Shown in pieces: positions 24,595 to 33,280 of a stretch of DNA of 40,053 nucleotides. Origin of the DNA: Bacteroidales bacterium (GTDB lineage: Bacteria; Bacteroidota; Bacteroidia; Bacteroidales; F082); contig WGDP01000257.1 in NCBI GenBank assembly GCA_015493215.1, positions 1 through 40,053 on the forward strand, given 5' to 3'. The translations under genes and the position numbers were made by a program. The notes under the pieces are model-generated. The model did no database searches and was not told the DNA's origin. It saw nothing but the letters and a program-made list of their open reading frames with translations. Position 1 is the first letter of the stretch, and every line of letters starts with the position of its first letter.

Positions 24595-27243
24595 TTACCA
24601 ACCGTAAACTTTTAAGATACCCTTTACGGTTATTTTTGCTCCTGTTTCCAGTTTTACGGAGTAACACTCTACGGTGTCGGAAACAGGGATATAAGGAAAA
24701 TTAGTTGCGGTGGACGGAATGGTTATGTCGGTTGTGCAATCAGGTAAAGTTCCTGTGTCCCAGTTGGCAGTGTTGCTCCAAAGAGTGTCGGTACTGCCCG
24801 TCCAGGTTGCAACGGTGGAGTCGGAAACGTCCAATGTGTAATCTTCAACTTCGCCATAGTCGGTATTACTGCAAGGGTAAACGCCGTAGTCATCATAATA
24901 ATGTGTACGGATGCGCATCCGGGTTTTTCCCAAAACAGCTGTATCGGGAACCGCAAAGTCAAAAGTACCTCCGCCGCCATTGTTTTTATCTACAACCATC
25001 TCTTCGCCATCGTCCCAAAAATCACCATCTCTGTTCCAGTCAACCCAAACAAAAACATCAAGATAGGGCGTGTAAGAAGCATCGGTTACACTGTTTGAAA
25101 TTGTCAGCTTGTGCGTCTTCCCCCTTAGCACTTTTGTAGAAACGGATGTCCAATCTTCGTAATATTTATCATTGGGGTCGGCATCGCCAACGTTTGTTGC
25201 AGTGGATGTGTTGTCAATTTTACATAATTTTACCCTGTTAATATATCCCCATGAGTTGTGAGAATAGGCTTCACAATACCCTGTGGGAGCATCGCCAACA
25301 GAAATGTATCCTGATTTAATTAAGGTATCGCTGCCGTAGCTGTTTTGAACGGCAAGTGTAACGGTGTAGCTGCCTGTGTCGGAAAATTGAACCTGAGGGT
25401 TTTGTGAAGTAGCGGCTGTTCCGTTAACATAGCTAACCGTAGATGGTGAAAACGACCAGCTCCACGAAGTTGGAATATGGATAGAGGCATCAAAAAAATC
25501 GACCTGCTGTCCTGCTCTCGGAGAAAGATTTGAGGCGTAAAAACCGGAAACCGGTGCCCGGTTTGTTGTAAACCTGCCATCCATCACAAGCGAAAAAGCC
25601 TGCCTGCTATTTTGTAAAGTTCCGTTGTGATTGATTTTAACCTGATAAACATGACCTGAGTCTGCTTTGGCAATGTCAACCTGCTCAACATTATCAACAT
25701 TGTTTTCGCCTTTCACTGCTGAATCCGAAGGGTTGTCCTTGTCAAGTTTCCAGGGGTAGTAAACGGTGTTTGTATTGGTATCGGTAACAGTCAGGTTCAG
25801 GTCGTTCACCAATATGGTATCCGGCGGATCAACCATAGTGGGGGGGATGTTGCCCACAGGATCAGTCCATACCAGCGTAAAGCGCAGGGAATTAGTATCG
25901 CTGACAGCAACGTTAATAAGGATGCTGTCACCATCTTCCAGCATCCCTTCATAAATCACGTCTGTAGTGTCATCTTCGGCAATTTTCAGGGCTGCTTTTT
26001 CCGTGTTCATCAGTCCCCAGCCAAAGGAGTAGTCGGGGCCATCGTAGCTGCCGGCTTCATCGGCAGTATTGATAATAAGTGCTTTCATGGTGGCAGCCCT
26101 CATTTTTTTGCCGCTGCCAAAAGTGTTTTCGTATTGCTGAATTAACAAAGCTATGGAACCGGTTACTGAGGGTGCCGACATGGAGGTTCCACTTAAAGAG
26201 GTGTAGGTATTATCGGCAGTTGAGTAGGTGGAGTAAAGGCTGCTTCCGTTGGCAACAATATCGGGTTTAATTCTTCCGTCATCAGCCGGCCCCCAGGAGC
26301 TAAAACTGGTCATCACTACATCCGAAGGCTTTGTGTATCCTGATGTTATGTCGTTTACCGCACCTACTGTTAATATGTTTTTTGAAATTCCCAACTGGTC
26401 AATACAGTCGTAAGGCCCGTCAGGCGGGTGCCCTGTGCCACTGTCGTTTCTGTCGTTTCCGGCTGATTTTACAATTAAATAATAAGGTGCGTCAAAGGCA
26501 ATTTCATCCCAGCGTTGCGAGGTTTCATCATAAAAACCAAATTTGTAGTCTTCATCGTTGCTAACGGTGGTATCTCCCCACCATGTGCTTCCATTCCAAC
26601 CTCTTAAAAAACCATAGGAATGATTGCTTACCAACATGCCGTTGGCGGCTTCCATGGCCATTTCCGAGCCGTCGTAATTCCAGTCGTGCGATTCCAATGA
26701 AGCCGCCGGAGCCATTCCTTTTGCTGATGCTGTTACACCTGAGGCAATGATGGTGCCTGCAACGTGGGTGGAATGGTAGTGTATGCTTGCTGCATCGTTG
26801 TTATGTGCTCTACCCCCAAATTCCTGATGGGTAGTTCGTACACTGCCGGCATCCCACTCGTGGGCAGTAACTCCTGACCCGTCCAATGACAATCCGGCTC
26901 CACCTCCGCTAAAAACTTTGTCAGTGGAAATAGTTTTTGCCGAATTTGCATTGTCGGCAACATAATATTGCGGATTTCCTCTTTTATCGATAAACTGTAA
27001 TTCAATGGTAACGCCGGCACTGTCTTTTCTTAAAGTATAACCTTCTATTGAAGCTGCAAACAGCGCTTTTTGTTTTCTTATTTTTTCAATTGCTTTTTGT
27101 GTGTTGGCAAAATGGATGAGCTTGTTTCGGTTGGTTGTAATTTGAGCATGGATTTTTGATGTAATCATAAATAGCATGATGACAGTAATCGTTAACAGGA
27201 TTTCTGTTGGGAAGCTTCTCCGATGAAAAAATAGGTGTAACAT
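24595..27243 (-). CDS. Secreted subtilisin-like S8 serine protease with PKD and GEVED domains
   Basis: A protease of 882 residues counted from ATG 27243. An upstream in-frame TTG at 27264 is less likely to be the start, since the signal peptide is complete from 27243. The catalytic triad is D131 (EWDAG), H160 (HSTHVAGT) and S354 (SGTSMSAPS). After the protease come a P/jelly-roll-like domain (about 430-560), a PKD domain (SWSWSFSPS, about 565-650) and a GEVED domain (YGEVEDYTLDV, about 660-800). The last 70 residues resemble the start of another beta-repeat and stop at LKVYGW. No T9SS sorting domain is present, unlike most Bacteroidota proteases of this design. Downstream lies the palindrome tract, so the C-terminus may have been lost. 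Confidence 0.9.
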   Translation of the reverse strand: MLHLFFHRRSFPTEILLTITVIMLFMITSKIHAQITTNRNKLIHFANTQKAIEKIRKQKALFAASIEGYTLRKDSAGVTIELQFIDKRGNPQYYVADNANSAKTISTDKVFSGGGAGLSLDGSGVTAHEWDAGSVRTTHQEFGGRAHNNDAASIHYHSTHVAGTIIASGVTASAKGMAPAASLESHDWNYDGSEMAMEAANGMLVSNHSYGFLRGWNGSTWWGDTTVSNDEDYKFGFYDETSQRWDEIAFDAPYYLIVKSAGNDRNDSGTGHPPDGPYDCIDQLGISKNILTVGAVNDITSGYTKPSDVVMTSFSSWGPADDGRIKPDIVANGSSLYSTYSTADNTYTSLSGTSMSAPSVTGSIALLIQQYENTFGSGKKMRAATMKALIINTADEAGSYDGPDYSFGWGLMNTEKAALKIAEDDTTDVIYEGMLEDGDSILINVAVSDTNSLRFTLVWTDPVGNIPPTMVDPPDTILVNDLNLTVTDTNTNTVYYPWKLDKDNPSDSAVKGENNVDNVEQVDIAKADSGHVYQVKINHNGTLQNSRQAFSLVMDGRFTTNRAPVSGFYASNLSPRAGQQVDFFDASIHIPTSWSWSFSPSTVSYVNGTAATSQNPQVQFSDTGSYTVTLAVQNSYGSDTLIKSGYISVGDAPTGYCEAYSHNSWGYINRVKLCKIDNTSTATNVGDADPNDKYYEDWTSVSTKVLRGKTHKLTISNSVTDASYTPYLDVFVWVDWNRDGDFWDDGEEMVVDKNNGGGGTFDFAVPDTAVLGKTRMRIRTHYYDDYGVYPCSNTDYGEVEDYTLDVSDSTVATWTGSTDTLWSNTANWDTGTLPDCTTDITIPSTATNFPYIPVSDTVECYSVKLETGAKITVKGILKVYGW

Positions 27244-27280
27244 AAATAAATAGATGGCTAACAATTTTGTAAAATTATAA

Positions 27281-27316
27281 AAAAAAGAGGCTGCTTCAAT
27301 GAACAGCCTCTTTTTT
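27281..27316. terminator. Bidirectional intrinsic terminator
   Basis: AAAAAAGAGGCTG (27281-27293) pairs perfectly with CAGCCTCTTTTTT (27304-27316). It ends the leftward multi-domain sorting substrate gene, 22 bp after its stop, and separates it from the S8 protease gene. Confidence 0.9.
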
Positions 27317-27338
27317 CATATAAATTATCTAAAAAAAT

Positions 27339-29546
27339 TTATGCAAGTCTCCTTCTGCGATAGGCTACAACCATAAAGAGGAGGATAAAGAAAATACCTG
27401 CATATACTGCCCAGTCGGATAGGGGTACAGGCGGTGCCTGAGTCTCTTCAATGGTAAAGTCATCGATACCCGAGTTGTCTGTACCGAAACCATATATTGA
27501 CATACCCCTGAACCTGAATTGTACATCGTCTGATTTTTTAAACCCGAGATTCATTTCTACTTTAAACCATTGCTCCGTAGTTGAGTGATCATGTGTATAA
27601 AGGGTTTCCCAGGTTGCTCCACCGTCCAGTGAAATTTCAAAATAGATGGGGTTGGTTGCAGCGTCGGAGCCAATCCATGCCCAATAGCTTACCTTATACC
27701 ATTTATCAGGTGTTGAAAGGTCAAATTTGGGGGTAAGCAAATTAAACGGACTTTCACTTGCATAGGTAAAATAATCGTCAAGTAGTGCATAATAGCCTGT
27801 TCCTGAAGTGTGATCTCCGCTTGGCCCGTGGGAGTTGTCTGTTACAAATTCCCACTCGCCGCCGGCGTCACTCGGGTCGTTTGTCCAGCAGTTGGCAATA
27901 CTTCCGGCATTTTCAAAGTCGGTGGAATAGGGGAATGTTGTAATTTTTGCAGGACATGCAGTTGTAAAATGAAGTGGGCCGATATAGCTACTTCCACAAT
28001 CTGTTTGTACATATGCATCGTAAGTTGTGCCACCTGTTAAACCGGAAGCAACAACTGTTGTATCGCTAACGTTACCACTGGCAATAACCCCGGTTCCTTG
28101 TGCATTACCCAAAGGTACTACTTCCCAGTTATATCCTGTGGCACCGGAAGCAGGATTCCAGGCAAGCCTTGCTGTTGTGGTAGTCAAATCGGAGGCTGTC
28201 AAGCCACTGGGAGGAGGGCAGGAGGGCATTTCCTTAACGCTGACGTCATCCACCAAGATATCATTATAATATGTAGTTGAAGCTGTTCCTGTAACTACAA
28301 ATTTAAACTGAACATCACCGGTAATTGTGTAACCTGATAAATCAAATAAACCCTGTAGCCATGAAGCATCATCACCTGCGTAGGTTAATAAGGTATTCCA
28401 TGCGGCACCATCATAAAATGATACGGTTAACGTATTATTATCTCCGGGGTTATCTGTGTTATTACTAAAATAGTAAAATTCAAAGGCAGGTGTTGTAAAG
28501 CCACTTAAGTCAACATAAGGTGTGATAAGTGCATTGGTTCCTACACCACCGCTTCCATCAATCCATGCATAATTAGTTCCCCCACCTGGGGTATGGTCAC
28601 CTGCAGAACTGGCACCATAACCGGCTCCTGTACTGAAGAGCCAACTTTCGGTTCCTGAATTATCCCAACAAGCAGGTGTTGAAGAAGAAGAGAAATCTTC
28701 GGAAAGTGTGGTTACAGTTGCACAAGCCGTTGTAAAGGTGTTAGGCCCTACCCATGCACTGGTACCGGTATTGTTCTGATCACAGTCACTACGTACATAC
28801 CAGTCGTAAGTGGTTGCAGCAGTTCCTCCAGCCCAAGTATAAGGGTTGGTAGTTACATCATTGGCCGTTGGCGGGGTGTCTTGCGCGGGAGTTGTTCCGC
28901 CCGATGTTGTAACATAGATGTCCCAGTGGGAACCGCTGGCATCTGTCCATCCTAAATCAGCACCGCTTGAGGTGATGTTGGTTACGGTTTGGGCGGTGGG
29001 ATCGGGGCAGGCAGGAGGTGCATCAATATTTACATCATCCAAATAAACATAATAAAGATAGTTGCCATAATAATGCCATGCAAAAAAGATTGTGCTTCCT
29101 ACATAGGCGCTTAAGTCAACTGTTGTTTCTTGCCAGTCGCTATTTGATAAAGCGACAGATGTCCATGAACTTACAGCAGAAGAGGATTGACTTGTTGTAG
29201 ATATCCCCCATTCCAAAGTTTCTGATGAACTATTGTACTTTCTGTGCCAAAAGGTGAGTTGAGTATAACTTCCTGTTACGTGAATGGTATCTGTAAACAG
29301 ATATTGGTTGTAATCGCTGGCCGAACTATAAGAACTAAACCGGCATGAATAGGTTCCGCCCGTAGTGTGGTTTTGACTACTGCTTTTGGTAATGTCGTTT
29401 GCAGCATCACCAAGCTCTTTGACCCAACCATTGGGTAAAAATGTCCCCTCAAAATCTTCCGTGTAAGGAAATGATGTGATTTGTGCTTTTCCTATCCAAG
29501 GTATAAAAAAAGCAAGCATTAAAATCAAAAGTAATTTTCTCTTCAT
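27339..29546 (-). CDS. Large secreted adhesin-like protein with exosortase-type C-terminal signal
   Basis: A 735-residue protein with a signal peptide (residues 1-22). Three MAM/cleaved-adhesin-like jelly-roll modules (about 25-175, 275-440 and 530-700; each opens with an E-D-F or T-D-F-E motif) alternate with two fibronectin III-like modules (about 180-275 and 440-530). The last 29 residues are a sorting signal: VPLSDWA, a hydrophobic span, then YRRRRLA. This closely parallels the end of the protein at 31656-32414, with P, S, W-A, G and YRR shared. The layout matches IPTL-CTERM signals processed by exosortases of the XrtH type. Surface attachment or an adhesive role is inferred from the domains. 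Confidence 0.85.
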   Translation of the reverse strand: MKRKLLLILMLAFFIPWIGKAQITSFPYTEDFEGTFLPNGWVKELGDAANDITKSSSQNHTTGGTYSCRFSSYSSASDYNQYLFTDTIHVTGSYTQLTFWHRKYNSSSETLEWGISTTSQSSSAVSSWTSVALSNSDWQETTVDLSAYVGSTIFFAWHYYGNYLYYVYLDDVNIDAPPACPDPTAQTVTNITSSGADLGWTDASGSHWDIYVTTSGGTTPAQDTPPTANDVTTNPYTWAGGTAATTYDWYVRSDCDQNNTGTSAWVGPNTFTTACATVTTLSEDFSSSSTPACWDNSGTESWLFSTGAGYGASSAGDHTPGGGTNYAWIDGSGGVGTNALITPYVDLSGFTTPAFEFYYFSNNTDNPGDNNTLTVSFYDGAAWNTLLTYAGDDASWLQGLFDLSGYTITGDVQFKFVVTGTASTTYYNDILVDDVSVKEMPSCPPPSGLTASDLTTTTARLAWNPASGATGYNWEVVPLGNAQGTGVIASGNVSDTTVVASGLTGGTTYDAYVQTDCGSSYIGPLHFTTACPAKITTFPYSTDFENAGSIANCWTNDPSDAGGEWEFVTDNSHGPSGDHTSGTGYYALLDDYFTYASESPFNLLTPKFDLSTPDKWYKVSYWAWIGSDAATNPIYFEISLDGGATWETLYTHDHSTTEQWFKVEMNLGFKKSDDVQFRFRGMSIYGFGTDNSGIDDFTIEETQAPPVPLSDWAVYAGIFFILLFMVVAYRRRRLA

Positions 29547-29900
29547 AATAAATAGGTTTTTAGTTAAAACAATAATCTTTTTGCTGTTTATGAATCGTTA
29601 AAAATACTTAAAATGAACGTGCAATGCTATAAAAAGTACGATTACTTTATAAATGGCATTCTTTGATTTATAAATGGTTAAATTTATACAATAAGTGGTA
29701 CATTTTTTATATTTGAGATTAATATTTGGGTTCCGCAATGTAAAAAAAGGGTGGGAATTAATATACATAAAAAATCCCCCGAACTTTTGGTTCGGGGGAT
29801 TTTTATTTTATAGAAACTAACTTTTCTCTATACAAAACAGCAAACTGTTTATAGACAAAGAATTATTAAAATCTAAATAAGGTGGTCTTTTAATAAAAGA
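29547..29900. other. Intergenic region within the sorting island
   Basis: 354 AT-rich bp with a strong terminator (29770-29804) and the upstream region of the adhesin-like gene. No exact TAnnTTTG is found on the minus strand, and no other gene is seen. Confidence 0.6.
29770..29804. terminator. Strong intrinsic terminator of the mini-protein gene
   Basis: A perfect 15-bp stem (29770-29784 with 29790-29804), rich in C/G, with A and T runs on both sides, works in either direction. It lies about 97 bp past the stop of the leftward 79-residue gene. Confidence 0.88.
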
Positions 29901-30140
29901 CTACTTATTTAAATTATACAGTTTTTTACTGCCATAGGCAGCACCTAATCCCAAAAGGATAAACAAGCCACCACCGATGGGAGCACCACCACCACCCGGT
30001 CCGGGACCATCTCTTTCGGGTCCTTTTTCCTGCATGGCCGGATCATCTTTAGCTCCTGGCGATTGTGTTTGAGCATTTGTAAGGTAAGGTAAAGCAGTGA
30101 ACAGCGTTACGGCTACCAATAAAGTGAGTAATTTTTTCAT
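29901..30140 (-). CDS. 79-residue secreted mini-protein with PIGGG C-terminal sorting signal
   Basis: A signal peptide (1-23, MKKLLTLLVAVTLFTALPYL then TNAQ) is followed by a short charged, Pro/Gly-rich linker (PGPGGGG) and then PIGGGLFILLGLGAAYGSKKL. This is a compact motif-TM-basic tail like the PID-CTERM signals of small Bacteroidota proteins. After cleavage of both ends only about 30 residues of linker would remain, so the protein is almost entirely sorting apparatus. It lies downstream of the exosortase-associated gene on the same strand, 283 bp away. Its function is unknown. Confidence 0.8.
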   Translation of the reverse strand: MKKLLTLLVAVTLFTALPYLTNAQTQSPGAKDDPAMQEKGPERDGPGPGGGGAPIGGGLFILLGLGAAYGSKKLYNLNK

Positions 30141-30423
30141 TTTTCTTATTTTTTCATTTAGATGTTTCAGGGTGTAAAGATAATATTTTTTTTAATATTC
30201 AAAATAGATTTTTAAAATTAATTAACCTGTAGTTGTTAATTGCGTTGACCGGCTTTACGTCAGGTAAATCATCCGGATTTTCAAGTCCGGACGAGTTTGG
30301 AACCATTAGAACTGTTCTGGTTGAGGTTGGATTGCGCGAAGCGGCCTGAGTGGTTGAAAACCAACTAATTGTGGTGGCGTGAACGGCGGGTAAATCCAAA
30401 CGTACTTGTGAGTTGTAAAAACC

Positions 30424-30954
30424 TTAGTTAACACTATCCGTTTTTCTTCGAAAAACAGGGTGTAATATATTGTCTTTAATGACTATGATTAAAGCTATTA
30501 TATAAAAGTTGTCGAGCATCATGTCGAACAAAAACTGTTGAACGGCCGAGTTGTAATATCCTGTAAGAAATATTAAAAAGATTACCTGAATAACAACAAA
30601 CGAAACGATGTTTATTGTCAGTAGTTTAAGGGCTGTTTTAAAATTCAGTACAAAAAATAAAAACAGCTGCCACGATAAAACTATCACAAAGGGCTCCATA
30701 AGCCCTCCGGTTTCCTGCGGATAGTTTCCCATTCTTCCCTGAACACGGGTATAAACCCTGAATTGATAAGTGTTATCCTTTCCTGTTGTTTCCAAATCAA
30801 TTCTGGTATCTTTTTTTATAATTGGTAGCACTATATTGGTAATCCCTACCAACGATTGTTCATATGTTCGTTCAGCCCCCATTTCCCATGCCGTAAAAAT
30901 GATAATGGAGATGGCGATTAGCAGTAATATTTTTTTTATGTATGACCAAAGCAT
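30424..30954 (-). CDS. Exosortase-associated membrane protein
   Basis: A 176-residue protein with one N-terminal TM helix, a periplasmic segment of about 65 residues (Glu/Asp/Lys-rich, with RVYTRVQGRMGNYPQET) and three further TM helices (about 88-103, 113-136 and 145-158). It starts 17 bp after the exosortase gene on the same strand, so the two form an operon. XrtH-type exosortases in other phyla are followed by a membrane protein of similar size and layout. I base the call on context and topology, not on a recognised motif. Confidence 0.65.
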   Translation of the reverse strand: MLWSYIKKILLLIAISIIIFTAWEMGAERTYEQSLVGITNIVLPIIKKDTRIDLETTGKDNTYQFRVYTRVQGRMGNYPQETGGLMEPFVIVLSWQLFLFFVLNFKTALKLLTINIVSFVVIQVIFLIFLTGYYNSAVQQFLFDMMLDNFYIIALIIVIKDNILHPVFRRKTDSVN

Positions 30955-30971
30955 GTCCTTAGTTTATTTTT

Positions 30972-31565
30972 TTAATATTGTGTATTGCTTTCATCCGGGT
31001 TGTCACTTTGTACATTGGAAGTATTGTTGTATCTCCATGCCCAAATCAGGAATACTAAAAAGCCAAATAAAATATTCCAAAGATAATCGTGAACCAAATG
31101 AAACATTTTTTGTGAATAGCTTCCGATGTACCCCACGGTAATAAAACGTAAATTGTTAATTACAAACACTGCCAGTAAAAAAATAAGCAGGGTTATAAGT
31201 CTTTGTTTCCAGTTTACCGGTGAAAACAGGCTTAAAAAGATAACAAAAAGATAAAAATTGTAGGCTGTACATTCCATTACTACTTTCATGGTATAACCAC
31301 CTATGGTTAAAAACGGAAATGCAGTACTGGAAACAGGAATGAAAAATACTTTTCCAAACAGTAGTGAGGATTGCAGTGTAAAACTTATAAAAAATTGGGC
31401 AACTTCATTTTTTATGGAGGGCAGATGCATAATTGAACTGGACACAATCCATAAAGTTACCGCTGCAATCAACGGGAGAAATTGTTTGATTAGCTGTTTA
31501 TTAGCTACTCGTTTGTCTTGCTGATCGGGATGCCTGCGTTTTTTTGTTTTCTTTTTTTTGCTCAT
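30972..31565 (-). CDS. Exosortase/archaeosortase family protein, probably XrtH-like
   Basis: A 197-residue polytopic membrane protein with a very basic N-terminus (KKKKTKKRRH). The three catalytic residues of the exosortase family are in place: Cys99 in VMECTAYNFYLFV, Arg140 in VINNLRFITVGYIG, and a His in FHLVHDYLWN (H156 or H159) just before the last TM helix. The family cleaves and re-links C-terminal 'motif-TM-basic' tags of exported proteins at the inner membrane. Two neighbours carry P-x-S-x-W-A tags, the IPTL-CTERM pattern assigned to XrtH, which supports that subtype. No polysaccharide gene cluster accompanies it. An upstream terminator (31608-31639) separates it from the substrate gene. 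Confidence 0.85.
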   Translation of the reverse strand: MSKKKKTKKRRHPDQQDKRVANKQLIKQFLPLIAAVTLWIVSSSIMHLPSIKNEVAQFFISFTLQSSLLFGKVFFIPVSSTAFPFLTIGGYTMKVVMECTAYNFYLFVIFLSLFSPVNWKQRLITLLIFLLAVFVINNLRFITVGYIGSYSQKMFHLVHDYLWNILFGFLVFLIWAWRYNNTSNVQSDNPDESNTQY

Positions 31566-31607
31566 CTTAGAAGGAAAAAAATTCTTTTATACCTGATTGT
31601 TTGCAAC

Positions 31608-31639
31608 AAAAAAAGCCACTATAAGAAGTGGCTTTTTTT
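31608..31639. terminator. Intrinsic terminator between sorting substrate and exosortase
   Basis: AAAAAAAGCCACT (31608-31620) pairs perfectly with AGTGGCTTTTTTT (31627-31639). It lies 16 bp past the stop of the leftward gene at 31656 and would separate its transcript from the exosortase operon. Confidence 0.9.
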
Positions 31640-31655
31640 GTTAAAATAAAATAGA

Positions 31656-32414
31656 CTAAGCAATGCTTCTTCTGTATCTGATTACTACAAAAGTTCCGAT
31701 AAGCAGAACGCCCAACAAAATGGCCCAGTTTGAAACAGGGACTGCTGCTGTACTTTCATCACCTGTAATTTCAAAACAGAGATCGTAGTTGGCTCTGCCA
31801 GCCCAGGCGCTATAACTTGAAGATTGTCCCCAGGTAGCCGGCCAGGCACCACCAAACAGTTGATCCGGGTCGCGATCGGCAAAAACATAGTTTGCCTGTG
31901 GAGCATTGTTCCATGCCGAACCCCATTGTCCATTTGTGTTATAAGGCATTACGGCTACAATTGATATCCAGTAATGTCCTGCATTCAATTGTATTGTTGA
32001 ATTAAGTGGAATATCAAATCTTCCACCGGATGTTTCCGAAAAGGTTAATCCTGTTTGCTCAAACATTGGTGTTGCTGCAGGCAATCCACTCATGTCAGCA
32101 AAAATCTGAACAGTAAAACTTGTGGCCGGACCTGTTCCGTTCCAATAGCCACCTATTGTTGCAACCGAAGTAACGTTCCATGTTTTTCCAATGGGAATAA
32201 TAAAGTCATCAGCTGTTTGAGCTATGCTGTTGCTGAAATCGGTAAATTGTTGTGAAGCTACAACCGGAATAGTGTCAACAGGGTTCATTTGTGCATATAA
32301 AACACCGGCCTGACTACCGTAATTACCGGCAGTAACACTTCCGCCTTCGGGGGTTTGAGCCATCAAGAATGTGGTCATAAATACGGAAAGCAAAATCAAT
32401 GTAAACTTTTTCAT
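31656..32414 (-). CDS. Secreted protein with IPTL-CTERM-like C-terminal sorting signal
   Basis: A 252-residue protein. A signal peptide (1-20, MKKFTLILLSVFMTTFLMAQ) precedes a single beta-rich domain with QTADDFIIPIGKTWNVTSV and a jelly-roll-like pattern common in PEP-CTERM-type exported proteins. Residues 224-252 are the sorting tail: PVSNWA, a TM helix, then YRRSIA. It is the closest homologue in the window to the tail of the 735-residue protein. It lies immediately upstream of the exosortase on the same strand, behind a terminator, and is the most likely dedicated substrate. Confidence 0.85.
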   Translation of the reverse strand: MKKFTLILLSVFMTTFLMAQTPEGGSVTAGNYGSQAGVLYAQMNPVDTIPVVASQQFTDFSNSIAQTADDFIIPIGKTWNVTSVATIGGYWNGTGPATSFTVQIFADMSGLPAATPMFEQTGLTFSETSGGRFDIPLNSTIQLNAGHYWISIVAVMPYNTNGQWGSAWNNAPQANYVFADRDPDQLFGGAWPATWGQSSSYSAWAGRANYDLCFEITGDESTAAVPVSNWAILLGVLLIGTFVVIRYRRSIA

Positions 32415-32552
32415 GAGTTAATCTTTTTTATTTTTTTAATAGTTAATTTATATTTAAAGCAAAGAAAAGAAAAATTTGCTTTAAATGGAACAAAAAGAAA
32501 AAATAAATTTTAACTTTTCAGTTCGACAAATATAACTAATATTGCTGCAATT

Positions 32553-33209
32553 ATGAAGCATTTTGTAAAAATAGTTTTAGTTGTGTTGCTATTTTCCAGT
32601 GGCAATGATGTATTGATTGCCCAACAAGGTAGTTCTGATGTTGTAACAATGGATACCGTTAATTATAGTAAATCCGGTGCAGCCCGTTTTGTACCGGACT
32701 ATAGGTTTGGCCTCAGCACCTCATTTGGGAGTTTTACACCCGGGGTTGGTCTTTATGCTGCCTCTTTAAGTGCGGAAGCAGGCGATATTGTTTTGGGGAG
32801 GATTAGGATTTCAGCAGGAATGAGCTTAGGGGCTGTTTTTATCGGTAACACAAGAAACAGACATTCTCTTTTGTTTGATGCTCCATTAAACTATGGTTCG
32901 TTATTTGTAAAAGGCGAGTATGTCGTTAATAAAAGCATCACTGTTACCGCATTGGGATATAAAACGATGAACCTGAGGCCGTCCTTAACCGGCGAGGAAC
33001 AACTTAATCCTCACGCATTGGATTTGAGCAATCAGGGAATGATGATTAATCTCAATTACAAGGTTAACGATAATTTTCAGATTAATGCCACCTTATCCTA
33101 TAATAAAGGTTATTACAACCCCTATTTCAAAGGCACAAATAATGGAAATTTTAATAATCCTGCCATCAATGGTTTTGGAACCGGATTTCATGGATTTTAT
33201 CCTTATTGA
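32553..33209 (+). CDS. Secreted beta-rich protein, possible small outer-membrane barrel
   Basis: A 218-residue protein of unrecognised family. A signal peptide (MKHFVKIVLVVLLFSSGNDV then LIAQ) is followed by alternating polar/hydrophobic beta segments with aromatic turns (YRFGLSTSFGSFTPGVGLYAA, then YGSLFVKGEYVV and INATLSYNKGYYNPY), a pattern seen in outer-membrane beta barrels. The end is Gly/Asn/Phe-rich. The upstream element TAATATTG (32537-32544) is one mismatch from the -7 consensus. It is followed 71 bp later by a lipoprotein gene on the same strand. Confidence 0.7.
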   Translation: MKHFVKIVLVVLLFSSGNDVLIAQQGSSDVVTMDTVNYSKSGAARFVPDYRFGLSTSFGSFTPGVGLYAASLSAEAGDIVLGRIRISAGMSLGAVFIGNTRNRHSLLFDAPLNYGSLFVKGEYVVNKSITVTALGYKTMNLRPSLTGEEQLNPHALDLSNQGMMINLNYKVNDNFQINATLSYNKGYYNPYFKGTNNGNFNNPAINGFGTGFHGFYPY

Positions 33210-33280
33210 TTGTTGATTTTATATGGTCTGTTTTCGGCACAATAGTTGTTTAACCTTATGCTTTAAAACACTTACCTACC

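Noticed and set aside
24705-25139. 144-codon rightward frame rich in Cys and Arg opposite the S8 protease
   Set aside because: It is the complement of a repetitive beta-rich coding region, with no start context or family features.
27244-27264. TTG start for the S8 protease
   Set aside because: It would add seven residues ahead of a complete signal peptide; ATG 27243 is sufficient.
30199-30399. 66-codon leftward frame in the gap below the exosortase partner gene
   Set aside because: No signal, no domain, no promoter, and a composition unlike its neighbours. It could be a remnant of something older, but there is no support for a gene.
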